Assembly: GCA_015061285.1 (NCBI GenBank)
Contig: SUWW01000001.1
Span: 62,001 to 126,000, forward strand
Source of the DNA: Bacteroidales bacterium
GTDB taxonomy: Bacteria; Bacteroidota; Bacteroidia; Bacteroidales; Marinilabiliaceae
Length of the DNA: 64,000 nt
Direction of reading: 5' to 3'
Below are positions 37,894 to 46,758 of the stretch, one piece after another. The notes below the pieces were generated by a model. That model was not told where the DNA came from. It made no database searches and was given only the letters and a program-made list of their open reading frames with translations. Position 1 is the first letter of the stretch. The number at the start of each line of letters is the position of its first letter. Position numbers and translations under genes: made by a program.

Positions 37894-38082
37894 CACGTTC
37901 AAAATAAGCCTCGGAAACTCGTTTTGAAAGTCGGGTAATCTAATGTTCAGGTAAGTATGCCTTGAAGCAAAACCAATGCTTTACGCTGATGCTCGCACCA
38001 ATTGGTGTGGGCTCTTCTGGCATTGGTGGGGTTTCGCTCCGAGGCTTTCCCTGAACGTGATAGAAAGGTTCACACCTTTTTT
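37894..38082 (+). ncRNA. Candidate structured small RNA with its own terminator (unassigned family)
   Basis: The 343-base gap after map contains a long folded element. The outer stem is CACGTTCA (37894-37901) with TGAACGTG (38052-38059). It continues, after a 4x4 internal loop, as AAGCCTCGGA (37906-37915) with TCCGAGGCTT (38038-38047). Inner arms AACCAATGC and GCATTGGT pair next, and the tip contains a CACCAATTGGTG palindrome. Directly after it an AAAGGT/ACCTTT hairpin (38064-38079) runs into a T-tract ending at 38082, a plausible intrinsic terminator. Length (~190) and rod-like shape recall 6S RNA, but I cannot match a family. No good promoter box was seen. A palindromic mobile repeat is the main alternative. 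Confidence 0.5.
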
Positions 38083-38090
38083 ACGTCCCG

Positions 38091-38134
38091 ATGGGAAGTG
38101 GTTGGTAGCCGATGCGCTAAAACCACTTTCCCAT
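38091..38134 (+). promoter_or_regulatory. Hairpin covering the start codon of the type IIG gene
   Basis: ATGGGAAGTGGTT (38091-38103) pairs with AACCACTTTCCCAT (38121-38134) with one bulged T. The right arm includes the first two bases of the ATG at 38133. The left arm contains an in-frame ATG that ends at a TAG after five codons. It could limit translation of the restriction enzyme. Confidence 0.5.
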
Positions 38135-41024
38135 GACACCACAGCAACAACAAGCTGCTGCCGCTGAGTTTGCCGCATTCTGGGCAGACAAAGGCGACGA
38201 GAAGCAGGAAACACAACGCTTTTGGATTCAGTTGCTTAGCGACGTTTTAGGCATCGAGAATCCTACAAAATACATCGAGTTCGAGAAACGCGTAAAACTC
38301 TCGCACACTTCCTTTATCGATGCATATCTTCCTGATACCAAAACGCTTATCGAGCAGAAAGGCGCAAAAATCGACCTCCATAAAAAATACGCGCAGAGCG
38401 ATGGCGAGGAACTTACGCCCTACGAGCAGGCCAAGCGTTATGTGAGCGAGATGAAAGCCTCGGAAAAGCCGCGCTGGATTGTGGTGTGCAACTTCCAAGA
38501 ATTTCTTGTCTACGACCTCGAGAAACCTGGCTCTGAGCCCGAACAAATCTTCTTGAAAGACCTTGAAAAAGAGCACTATCGCCTGCAGTTTCTTGCCGAT
38601 GCAAAGCACGACTATCTGCGCCGCGAAGAGGAACTCTCGTTGCAAGCTGGTGTACTGGTTGGCAAACTCTACGACGCGCTAATTAAGCAATATTATAATC
38701 CTAAAGACGAGCAGAGTCTGCGCTCGCTTAACATACTGTGTGTCAGATTGGTATTCTGCCTATATGCCGAAGACGCAGGACTTTTCGCCACGCGCACTGC
38801 TTTTGAAGATTACATACGCTCGTTCACAATAGACAACCTTCGCGACGGCATAATAAAACTCTTTCGCGCCCTCGACACGCCGCTCGACAAACGCGACCGC
38901 TACGACACTAAATTGCAACCATTCCCGTACGTAAACGGCGGCTTGTTTGCTGCTGAAAATATTGAGATTCCGAACTTTACGGACGAGATTGTAGATGTGC
39001 TTTGCAATCACTGCGCACCGTTCAACTGGTCGGACATTTCGCCAACCATCTTCGGCGCTGTGTTCGAATCGACACTCAACCCCGACACGCGCCGCCGTGG
39101 CGGTATGCACTACACCAGCGTTCAGAACATTCATAAGGTTATCGACCCACTATTCATGGACGATTTGAATGCTGAATATCAATCGATTGTAGAGACGCGA
39201 CGCGCCACGTCTCTGCGACAGCAATTGATTGATTTTCAGCAAAAACTCGGTTCGCTCACATTCCTCGACCCAGCCTGCGGCAGCGGCAACTTCCTGACTG
39301 AGACATATTTGAGCCTTCGCCGACTTGAAAACAAGGTTATCTCTACGCTCAACAAAGGCGAAAAAGTGATTGGTTTTGATGATTTTATCTACGTGAAAAT
39401 CAGTCAATTCTACGGCATAGAGATAAACGACTTTGCCGTGACGGTGGCGAAAACGGCGTTGTGGATTGCCGAGAGCCAAATGATGGAAGAGACGGAGAAA
39501 ATTCTTGGTATGAACCTCGATTTCTTGCCGCTCAAGACCAATGCATACATAGTGGAAGGCAACGCCCTACGCACCGATTGGGCAACACTCCAAACAGACA
39601 AGGGGGCATGCCCCCTTGTCGACAACCAAGAGCCAAACCTTTTTAGCGGTTTCACCACCCAAACCGACGGCTCGGCGCATCATTATGATTACATAATTGG
39701 GAATCCGCCGTTTGTGGGAAAGAAAGAGCAGTCAAAGAATCAGAAAGATGAACTTGTGGCTCTTTTCCCAAAAACTGTAAAAGGTGTTGGAAATCTTGAC
39801 TATGTCACTGGCTGGTATGTAAAAGCTATTGAGTTGATAAAGGACTCGAATACTAAATGTGCGTTCGTGTCAACTAATTCAATCACTCAAGGCGAACAAG
39901 TTCCAATATTGTGGAAATATCTTCATTCAAAACGAATTGAAATCGATTTTGCATGGCGCACATTTCGTTGGGATTCAGAATCGAACCAAAAAGCGCACGT
40001 GCATTGCGTGATTGTAGGATTCTCGTGTAGGGACGCATTGAATGCGTCCGCCGACGCGAAAAATACGGACGCACGCGGTGCGTCCCTACAACGCCGTATT
40101 TTCAACGCCGATGGAACAATAATAAATGCGAAAAACATCAATGGCTATCTAATAAATGGAGTGGATGTTTTCATAGAGAATCGAGCTAAAGCATTATGCA
40201 ATGTTCCTCAAATTTTTTACGGAAGTATGCCAATTGATGATAATCACCTAATTCTTTCAAAAGAAGAGGCAGAAGCTGTCATTGCTGAGAATCCTGCGAA
40301 TGAAAGGTTCGTTAGAAAATATGTTGGAGGAGATGAACTTTTGAATAATGGTGAGCGTTTCTGCCTGTGGCTAAAAGATGCGTCTGTAAAAGAATTAAGA
40401 CAATCAAAACTGATTTCTGCGCGTGTTCAGGAGACAAAAGATTTTCGGAGCAAATCATCCCGACCGCAGACATTGAAACTTGCTGACACACCGTGGCTTT
40501 TTGGTGAAATCCGTCAGCCGGAAAATTCAATGCTTGCAATTCCAAAAGTTTCTTCAGAACGCAGAGAGTATATTCCTATCACATTCGTTTCTCCTAAGAT
40601 AATCGTGAACGGAAGCACTCTTATTGTTCCAGATGCCACCCTTTATGAATTCGGCGTTCTTATTAGTAGTGTGCACAACGACTGGATGCGTGTGGTCGCA
40701 GGAAGATTGGAAACTCGTTATCAGTATTCTGGCAATATCGTCTACAACAATTTTCCATGGCCTAATCCGACAGACGAGCAAAAGGCGGCAATCGAAAAAT
40801 CAGCGCAAGCAATTTTGGACGCAAGAGCAAATCATTCCACAGATACGCTCGCGGATTTGTATGATGATACATTTATGCCAGCTGACTTACGCAAAGCCCA
40901 TCGCGCCAACGATGAAGCCGTCCTCGCTGCATACGGTTGGACCTCAACAAGGGGGCATGCCCCCTTGTCAGAGGAAGAGATTGTGGCGCGGCTGTTTGAG
41001 CTGTACGAGAAGTTGCGCGGCTAA
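38133..41024 (+). CDS. MmeI-like type IIG restriction-modification enzyme (fused nuclease and DNA methyltransferase)
   Basis: The single 963-residue chain has an N-terminal PD-(D/E)xK nuclease (Asp63, then Glu74-Gln-Lys76), a helical spacer, an N6-adenine methyltransferase and a C-terminal target-recognition region. The methyltransferase shows motif I DPACGSGNF from Asp379 and motif IV NPPF at residues 524-527. This order is that of MmeI-type IIG enzymes, in which one polypeptide both cuts and methylates. No separate specificity or methylase gene is present, so the host site should be protected by the same protein. Three palindromic repeats shared with distant intergenic DNA lie inside the frame without breaking it. 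The product looks full length, so activity is plausible. The gene converges on comEC with six bases between stops. Confidence 0.9.
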   Translation: MTPQQQQAAAAEFAAFWADKGDEKQETQRFWIQLLSDVLGIENPTKYIEFEKRVKLSHTSFIDAYLPDTKTLIEQKGAKIDLHKKYAQSDGEELTPYEQAKRYVSEMKASEKPRWIVVCNFQEFLVYDLEKPGSEPEQIFLKDLEKEHYRLQFLADAKHDYLRREEELSLQAGVLVGKLYDALIKQYYNPKDEQSLRSLNILCVRLVFCLYAEDAGLFATRTAFEDYIRSFTIDNLRDGIIKLFRALDTPLDKRDRYDTKLQPFPYVNGGLFAAENIEIPNFTDEIVDVLCNHCAPFNWSDISPTIFGAVFESTLNPDTRRRGGMHYTSVQNIHKVIDPLFMDDLNAEYQSIVETRRATSLRQQLIDFQQKLGSLTFLDPACGSGNFLTETYLSLRRLENKVISTLNKGEKVIGFDDFIYVKISQFYGIEINDFAVTVAKTALWIAESQMMEETEKILGMNLDFLPLKTNAYIVEGNALRTDWATLQTDKGACPLVDNQEPNLFSGFTTQTDGSAHHYDYIIGNPPFVGKKEQSKNQKDELVALFPKTVKGVGNLDYVTGWYVKAIELIKDSNTKCAFVSTNSITQGEQVPILWKYLHSKRIEIDFAWRTFRWDSESNQKAHVHCVIVGFSCRDALNASADAKNTDARGASLQRRIFNADGTIINAKNINGYLINGVDVFIENRAKALCNVPQIFYGSMPIDDNHLILSKEEAEAVIAENPANERFVRKYVGGDELLNNGERFCLWLKDASVKELRQSKLISARVQETKDFRSKSSRPQTLKLADTPWLFGEIRQPENSMLAIPKVSSERREYIPITFVSPKIIVNGSTLIVPDATLYEFGVLISSVHNDWMRVVAGRLETRYQYSGNIVYNNFPWPNPTDEQKAAIEKSAQAILDARANHSTDTLADLYDDTFMPADLRKAHRANDEAVLAAYGWTSTRGHAPLSEEEIVARLFELYEKLRG
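39597..39620. repeat. Coding palindromic repeat, copy 1 (GGGGGCATGCCCCC core)
   Basis: A perfect 24-bp palindrome with core AAGGGGGCATGCCCCCTT inside the type IIG gene, encoding residues 489-496 (DKGACPLV). It lies between methyltransferase motifs I and IV. Confidence 0.9.
40026..40090. repeat. Composite 65-bp inverted-repeat element inside the type IIG gene
   Basis: Outer 12-bp arms TGTAGGGACGCA and TGCGTCCCTACA (40026-40037, 40079-40090) enclose two hairpins: GGACGCAT..ATGCGTCC (40031-40049) and GGACGCAC..GTGCGTCC (40067-40085). The right 25 bases (40066-40090) are identical to 63216-63240. Translated as residues ~632-653. Confidence 0.9.
40947..40968. repeat. Coding palindromic repeat, copy 2 (GGGGGCATGCCCCC core)
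   Basis: A 22-bp palindrome identical in its core to copy 1 but read in another frame (TRGHAPLS, residues 939-946). Encoding different peptides shows that the repeat is conserved as DNA, not as protein. Confidence 0.9.
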
Positions 41025-41030
41025 AGCGCT

Positions 41031-43058
41031 TCAAGGCTCAAACACATACGTATTGATAGCCGACACATAATCGACTGAAGCCACTTGCTCGCGCTCAACA
41101 GCCCGCTGCCAAATATGACGATTGCGCACACCTTGCGTATTTATGAAATGTACGTGAGACACATTGCCAATGGGTGGCAACAAATCGGCCGACACGACAC
41201 AATATGTAGAATCGTCGACCACATCGTAGTCGTACCAATCGCATACATAGCTAATTTTCGTAGAGCCCACAATAATTACATCACCTGTTGCGATTTGTTT
41301 CATTTGCGTCGATGCCACACGATGTTTTACATTATAATTATCGACCATCGTAAGCAATGGGTTGAACTCAAGGTCGGACAAGAAATGCGTCACATGACCA
41401 TTTTGGCGGACTGCTATATCAGTTCGACCATAGGCATCGAACACAGTAACATCAGTCTTATTTGACTCAAAAACAGTAACCGCCATCTCCACCACACAAA
41501 AAACTACAACCGCACGAACAAGCCAAACAAACGAACGCAAATTGCCTTTTATACATAAAGCCATGATACTCGCTACTATCATCAGCAGAGCCAACAATTC
41601 TGGAGTTCCAAAATAGATTCCGCGCGTCACACTATAAGGCATAGACGATGCAAAATCGACATACTTCATAACAAAATCTACAAGGCCGTTCACTACGTAT
41701 TCTCCAAGTAATGAACCTATTATTGGCAATGCGCTAAGTATGAGCGTAAGTACTACTATATATAGAATAGGCGCAGCAAGCGACACAAGCACCAAGTTGT
41801 TGACGATGAAATAATTAGGGAATTGATGAAATATATACAAAATCACTGGAAGCGTGGCCAACTGGGCGGTGAGTGTTACGTAGAGTGAACCAGCTATGAA
41901 CTGCCCTACTCTGTTTTGTGGCCAATAGAAAAGTTTCAGCACTGGCGACATCGACACAATGCCCATCACTGCTAAAAAGCTGAGCCACAAGCCAACAGAA
42001 AAAAGCGCATTGGGGTCGACAATAAGAATGAAAAAAAGCGCAATGCACAACGAATTGTATACATTCGTTTCTCTATCAAAGAGAGGCGCTACGCTCACAG
42101 CCGACATCATCAGAGCTGCCCTCATAACAGATGGCGAACAACCTGTGAGCAATACGTAGAACCAAAGCCCCATAAGTATCAACACTATTGAAACTTTGCG
42201 AGACAAACGAGCTACAGTCCGCGAAAAGATGAAATATAACAATCCGTATATTATACCCACATGTAAGCCACTAACAGCCAAAACGTGTATAGTGCCACAA
42301 TCGCTAAACGCCTGACGAACTTCAGCATCGAGCCTACTTTTATCGCCAAGAAATAGCGCTTGAATAAACGACAAGTTTACTTCTGTTATGTTGCACCTAC
42401 GCAACTGATTCATCACCAGTTCTCGTATAGAGCCTATGAAAGTCCACAAGTTTTGTTCGTCGCAAGGCAATAATTCATAGTTTTCCGTACGCGACATAAA
42501 TTGAATATCATTGTTACGTAGGTATGAAGCATAGTCGAATGCTCCAAAATTTCTATTTACAGGCTCAATAATCTCAGCCACTGCACACATTCGCTGACCT
42601 ACATGGGGTAAATAGGTAGAGTCTTCTATGGTTAGCAAGCCATTTATTGCATAGTATTTAGTTGCTGACGTAACAACACTATCGGCAAATAGTTCAACTC
42701 TACAACGCTGCGATTCGTGCTTTACAATTTTCGACACATAGCCATAGACGATGCTGCCGCCAGTTTCAGCTATTATAGGGCGCGTATGCAATGCTCCATT
42801 AGCCAAACCATAGGCAAAGAAGCCTATCATAAGCATAAATACAGACGACTGACGTAATAGTTCGCGACCTTTGAACGCGAGAGCGACCATTGTCACCACT
42901 ATAGCAATCGACATTGCCACAATGCTGCCAACAAAATGGTCGAATGCAAAATAGTGGCTACACGCAATGCCCAATGACATTGCAGCCACAATACGCAAGA
43001 TTGGCAGCCTCGACCAAAGTGTAGCCTTTACCAACCGCGAATAATTGTTTTTCTTCAT
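41031..43058 (-). CDS. comEC: ComEC/Rec2-family DNA-uptake channel protein
   Basis: The protein (675 residues from the ATG at 43058) is a polytopic membrane protein with an N-terminal DUF4131-like OB domain, then the ComEC competence domain with LFLGDKSRLDAEVRQAF and the hallmark VLAVSGLHVGI. The C-terminal ~150 residues lack the metallo-beta-lactamase HxHxDH motif, as in many shorter Bacteroidota ComEC proteins. It would pass single-stranded DNA across the inner membrane. The frame extends to a GTG at 43091, but that codon lies within the upstream gene's terminator, so 43058 is preferred. A type IIG restriction gene converges on it. Confidence 0.9.
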   Translation of the reverse strand: MKKNNYSRLVKATLWSRLPILRIVAAMSLGIACSHYFAFDHFVGSIVAMSIAIVVTMVALAFKGRELLRQSSVFMLMIGFFAYGLANGALHTRPIIAETGGSIVYGYVSKIVKHESQRCRVELFADSVVTSATKYYAINGLLTIEDSTYLPHVGQRMCAVAEIIEPVNRNFGAFDYASYLRNNDIQFMSRTENYELLPCDEQNLWTFIGSIRELVMNQLRRCNITEVNLSFIQALFLGDKSRLDAEVRQAFSDCGTIHVLAVSGLHVGIIYGLLYFIFSRTVARLSRKVSIVLILMGLWFYVLLTGCSPSVMRAALMMSAVSVAPLFDRETNVYNSLCIALFFILIVDPNALFSVGLWLSFLAVMGIVSMSPVLKLFYWPQNRVGQFIAGSLYVTLTAQLATLPVILYIFHQFPNYFIVNNLVLVSLAAPILYIVVLTLILSALPIIGSLLGEYVVNGLVDFVMKYVDFASSMPYSVTRGIYFGTPELLALLMIVASIMALCIKGNLRSFVWLVRAVVVFCVVEMAVTVFESNKTDVTVFDAYGRTDIAVRQNGHVTHFLSDLEFNPLLTMVDNYNVKHRVASTQMKQIATGDVIIVGSTKISYVCDWYDYDVVDDSTYCVVSADLLPPIGNVSHVHFINTQGVRNRHIWQRAVEREQVASVDYVSAINTYVFEP

Positions 43059-43081
43059 TGTGAGGGAATTTGGATGTAAAT

Positions 43082-43114
43082 AAAAAAGCACTCTTTCATC
43101 ACGAAAAAGTGCTT
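43082..43114 (-). terminator. Intrinsic terminator after the gene ending at 43137
   Basis: On the minus strand AAGCACTTTTTC pairs with GAAAGAGTGCTT (43103-43114 with 43086-43097, one G-T pair) around a GTGAT loop, followed by T residues. It places comEC in a separate transcript. Confidence 0.85.
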
Positions 43115-43136
43115 AAGTATAATAAAAATCAACGCA

Positions 43137-44087
43137 TTATACGCTTCTTTTTTTCAATTCGGTCTGCACGCTTTTGATAAACGAATCGATTTCGTCGACA
43201 ACTTCGGTTATGAAAGCATCGCGCTTATTGATGTCCTGAAGGCGAGCAAAACCTTCGCTCTTAAGCGTCCAAAAATCGAGTCGCAATGAGGCTTTTTGCG
43301 GCTGACGACACAGATACCACCAATCGGTGCTACGATCACTTGGAAGTAGCAATGGCTTGACCGATTCATTCACTATTTGCACCGTATGGCCTTTCTCGCT
43401 CTTCATTATTCCATAGTAATAATCGTTTCCGACCTCAATCTTGAAACGCACTGGGCGACCATTTTTGTTCGGATTTATATTAAACGTCAAGCCCATCCAA
43501 CGATGACGCGCACGAGCCGAGCTATAGTATGCATCTATTTCGGCAGAGCGATCGCGCATGTCAACTTTATAACCTCGCTTTGCAAGCATCTTTTCGAGAC
43601 CTTCCCAAAAGCATAGATAGACCTCTTTCTTATCAAAATCGACAGGATCGATAGAATGTCCATACTCATGAAGCAAATCGAGTACATTCTCTTTTTGCGT
43701 GTACTTAACGCCCTTATCGTTGGGTATATCATTAATATTATTGCTCAGCGCTTGTGCAATATTCGATATTGCCATAGCGTACTTAGAATAGAAATGCGGC
43801 AAACGAGTCTTCTTGGACTGCTGCTTTTCCGAAGCAAAATTATTAGTGACAACAACAATCTTACGCACGTTGTCAAGCACCACCTTTATGGTAGCCTCAT
43901 CGGCATAGAGGCGAAGCTGCATCACCTGATATAACACCTCCTTCATAACACCCGAAATGTCATCGTCTTTCATCGATGCCACTATGTTATCATCGGTTGT
44001 CAACACCTTTATTCTCTCAAGAAACGATGCATAGGCCTTCTGCTTCTGCTCGATCAAGACATCTTTCTGCTCAGTTTTAGATTTCAT
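43137..44087 (-). CDS. Cytoplasmic protein of unknown function with an HEYGH motif
   Basis: This 316-residue protein has no signal peptide or membrane segment and is rich in Lys and Asp. I do not recognise the family. The N-terminal half is helical. LLHEYGHSIDP (residues 138-148) contains an HExxH-type pattern (140-144), the zincin metallopeptidase signature, but no obvious third ligand region. The C-terminal part has alternating strands and aromatic residues (RSTDWWYLCRQPQ, then LDFWTLKSEGFARLQDI), which loosely recalls the C-terminal region of some PD-(D/E)xK-superfamily proteins. The gene starts 20 bases after the BspA-like gene stop and ends at its own terminator. Confidence 0.65.
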   Translation of the reverse strand: MKSKTEQKDVLIEQKQKAYASFLERIKVLTTDDNIVASMKDDDISGVMKEVLYQVMQLRLYADEATIKVVLDNVRKIVVVTNNFASEKQQSKKTRLPHFYSKYAMAISNIAQALSNNINDIPNDKGVKYTQKENVLDLLHEYGHSIDPVDFDKKEVYLCFWEGLEKMLAKRGYKVDMRDRSAEIDAYYSSARARHRWMGLTFNINPNKNGRPVRFKIEVGNDYYYGIMKSEKGHTVQIVNESVKPLLLPSDRSTDWWYLCRQPQKASLRLDFWTLKSEGFARLQDINKRDAFITEVVDEIDSFIKSVQTELKKRSV

Positions 44088-44107
44088 AGAGTAGTATTTA
44101 TATATGA

Positions 44108-45256
44108 TTATTTCAAAACTATCTTGGTGGTTTTATCGGCAAACTTAACTATGTATACACCCTTTGCTAATGTTACCATTTCACGTCCCGACACTTGTGC
44201 GCTATACACTTGTTTGCCAAGGATATTGTATACACTCAACGTTCCATTGCCTGATGCTACTATTTTGTTACCCGATGCTACAACTTCATTATTTGCTTCA
44301 CCAACATTGCCACAGATAGGAGTAACGGTGTTACTTGAGAATAAAGCTGTTATAGTGACATCGCTTGCTGGCATCACAAATGTGCCATCGTCAGCCACCT
44401 GCACAGATTCACTCGAAGTTGTAACCACACTGATTTCAACCAATTCGTAGCCAGTTGCTGGCTTAGCAGTAACGGTAACTATTGCTCCTTCAACAGCTGA
44501 TGCCACATCGGATTCTACAGAGCCATTAGCTATATTGCTGTCTATAGTAACATTGTATGTTGTAACAGGCACGGAATAGTCGGCATACATAACACCTTTT
44601 TCGCTATCGTAGGCCCATTTGCTTACTCCAAATATTGTGGTAAGAGTGGTCTTGTTTTCATCTGTATTCTCGCACTTTACACTAATAGCAGGCTTAGAGG
44701 TAGCGAAGTTGCAATCGGCAAAGGCATCACTTTCCACACCAGACAAACCACCTAAATAAATAGTATTCAACGCGATGCAATTTGAAAACGCATTAGGGCC
44801 AATACTTGAAATTTCAGGGAAGGATATTTTCGTTAGCGACGTACAACCACTGAATGCACTTGAAGCAATTGAAGATGCTTTAGGCATATTCACTGTAGTT
44901 AGAGACGTACAGCCTTCAAAACAACTCTGTTCTATTGTCGATACTATATCACCATCAATAGTCTCAATGAATTTGTTTCCATTGAAACTATTTCCCTTAA
45001 TGGTAGTTATAGTACTTAGCCCAATATTTTTAGTTGTGCTATTCTGCAACACAGTAGTGTTCAAGCCTTTGAATCCTTCAGGGAAAACAAAATTCTCTGT
45101 AGAAGGTACTGGATCAATATTCGTAACATAAAGGTTACTCATATTGTTAAACGTAATAGTATAATTGACACCACCATATTCATAAGGGTATGTTTCAGCA
45201 AATGCCGAAGACATTATCCCAAGCAATAAAAGAGACGTAATAATTGTTGATTTCAT
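44108..45256 (-). CDS. BspA-like leucine-rich repeat surface protein with InlB-type repeat and sorting tail
   Basis: The 382-residue protein begins with a signal peptide (MKSTIITSLLLLGIMSSAFA). Residues ~95-185 form BspA/Treponema-type leucine-rich repeats (CFEGCTSLTTVNMP, then AFSGCTSLTKISFP, then AFSNCIALNTIYLG). Residues ~235-310 form a divergent InlB-type repeat ending in MPASDVTITALF. The C-terminal ~45 residues (LSVYNILGKQVYSAQVSG, then KGVYIVKF) are a T9SS-style sorting tail. Such proteins are typically surface adhesins in Bacteroidales; ligand unknown. The next gene (HEYGH protein) starts 20 bases downstream, so the two may share a transcript. Confidence 0.87.
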   Translation of the reverse strand: MKSTIITSLLLLGIMSSAFAETYPYEYGGVNYTITFNNMSNLYVTNIDPVPSTENFVFPEGFKGLNTTVLQNSTTKNIGLSTITTIKGNSFNGNKFIETIDGDIVSTIEQSCFEGCTSLTTVNMPKASSIASSAFSGCTSLTKISFPEISSIGPNAFSNCIALNTIYLGGLSGVESDAFADCNFATSKPAISVKCENTDENKTTLTTIFGVSKWAYDSEKGVMYADYSVPVTTYNVTIDSNIANGSVESDVASAVEGAIVTVTAKPATGYELVEISVVTTSSESVQVADDGTFVMPASDVTITALFSSNTVTPICGNVGEANNEVVASGNKIVASGNGTLSVYNILGKQVYSAQVSGREMVTLAKGVYIVKFADKTTKIVLK

Positions 45257-45390
45257 ATCGCAAAGATTTATAGTTATCGATTATGTAATTCTTTGAACTA
45301 TTATTTTTCAGAGTTTGTTCCTTAGCAAACTTAATAATTGAATTGTAGTAAATCAAAAAAAGTGTTAAGATTTTGATGCTCAATTGCTAT

Positions 45391-45436
45391 AAAAATGCAA
45401 AATGGACTTAGCAAATATATTGCCAAGTCCATTTTG
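45391..45436 (-). terminator. Terminator after the sulfhydrylase gene
   Basis: A 12-bp stem (CAAAATGGACTT with AAGTCCATTTTG) extended by GCAA/TTGC around a short AT loop, with a T-rich run on the minus-strand side (45391-45395). It lies between metY and the BspA-like gene. Confidence 0.8.
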
Positions 45437-45458
45437 ATAAAGGTTATAGTGATAATAA

Positions 45459-46739
45459 TTACTTTTCGAGAGCTTGTTTTATATCATCAATAATATCCTC
45501 AACATCCTCAATACCAACCGACAAGCGAATCAAATCGGGACGAACACCTGCTTCGAGGAGTTGTTCATCAGAGAGTTGACGATGGGTATGACTTGCAGGG
45601 TGAAGCACACATGTGCGAGCATCGGCCACGTGTGTAACTATGCAAATGAATTTGAGCGAATCCATAAACTTGATTGCATCTTCGCGCGTGCCCTTCAAAC
45701 CGAATGCAATAACGCCGCACGAGCCATTAGGCAAATACTTCTGCGCGAGGGCATAGTTTTTATTGCTCTTCAAGCCTGGATAGTTAACCCAAGCGACTTC
45801 AGGACGCTGTTCGAGCCACTCTGCCACTTTTTGTGCGTTCTGACAATGACGTGGCATACGAAGATGCAAGGTCTCCAAACCAAGATTGAGCAGGAACGCA
45901 TTTTGCGGACTTTGAATAGAGCCGAGGTCACGCATGAGTTGTGCAGTTGCTTTGGTCATGAAAGCGGCTTTGCCAAAAGCTTTGGTGTATGTAAGTCCAT
46001 GATACGATTCATCGGGAGTGCAAAGACCTGGGAATTTTTCTGCATGTGCGTCCCAATCGAAGTTGCCGCTATCTACTATAACACCACCAACAGCCGTAGC
46101 GTGGCCGTCCATATATTTGGTAGTAGAGTGAGTTACAATGTCGGCGCCCCATTCAAATGGGCGGCAATTAATAGGCGTAGCAAAGGTATTATCAACGATG
46201 AGAGGCACACCATGCTTATGTGCTAATTTGGCAAAACGCTCAATATCGAAAACATTACAACCAGGGTTGCTGATTGTTTCACCGAAGAAACATTTAGTGT
46301 TTGGGCGAAAGGCAGCTTCAATCTTGGCATCGTCCCAATCGGGGTCGACAAAAGTGCAGTCGATGCCGAGCTTCTTCATCGTAACACCAAAAAGGTTATA
46401 TGTACCACCATAAATAGAATTGGTAGTGATGAAGTGGTCTCCCGCTTGGCAAATATTGAAGACGGCGTAGAAGTTTGCAGCTTGGCCACTTGAAGTTAGC
46501 ATAGCACCAACGCCACCTTCAAGTTCAGCTATTTTAGCAGCAACAGCATCGTTGGTAGGATTCTGCAGGCGTGTGTAGAAATAGCCAGAAGCTTTGAGGT
46601 CGAATAGGTCGGCCATCTGCTCAGAAGTTTCGTATTTGAATGTAGTACTTTGGAAGATTGGGAGCACGCGAGGCTCGCCAGTTTTTGGTTGCCAACCGCT
46701 TTGTACGCAGATTGTACCGAGATTGTGTTTCTTGCTCAT
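45459..46739 (-). CDS. metY: O-acetylhomoserine sulfhydrylase (aminocarboxypropyltransferase), PLP-dependent
   Basis: The 426-residue enzyme belongs to the Cys/Met-metabolism PLP family (NPTNDAVAAKIAELEGG, SSGQAANFYAVFNI, then NTFATPINCRPFEWGADIVTHSTTKYMDGH with PLP lysine Lys208). Length and the extra loops near residues 230-260 match O-acetylhomoserine sulfhydrylases rather than cystathionine gamma-synthases. It would make homocysteine directly from O-acetylhomoserine and sulfide, a common methionine route in anaerobes. It starts 19 bases after the stop of a small lipoprotein gene. Confidence 0.93.
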   Translation of the reverse strand: MSKKHNLGTICVQSGWQPKTGEPRVLPIFQSTTFKYETSEQMADLFDLKASGYFYTRLQNPTNDAVAAKIAELEGGVGAMLTSSGQAANFYAVFNICQAGDHFITTNSIYGGTYNLFGVTMKKLGIDCTFVDPDWDDAKIEAAFRPNTKCFFGETISNPGCNVFDIERFAKLAHKHGVPLIVDNTFATPINCRPFEWGADIVTHSTTKYMDGHATAVGGVIVDSGNFDWDAHAEKFPGLCTPDESYHGLTYTKAFGKAAFMTKATAQLMRDLGSIQSPQNAFLLNLGLETLHLRMPRHCQNAQKVAEWLEQRPEVAWVNYPGLKSNKNYALAQKYLPNGSCGVIAFGLKGTREDAIKFMDSLKFICIVTHVADARTCVLHPASHTHRQLSDEQLLEAGVRPDLIRLSVGIEDVEDIIDDIKQALEK

Positions 46740-46758
46740 TTATGCTTGTTATAAATAT

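Noticed and set aside
37790-38132. tRNA gene in the gap after map
   Set aside because: No cloverleaf with a TTC-containing T-arm or CCA end could be drawn; the long rod-like fold fits better.
43059-43091. GTG start that would lengthen ComEC by 11 residues
   Set aside because: It lies within the stem of the upstream gene's intrinsic terminator; ATG 43058 starts before the first membrane segments and is sufficient.
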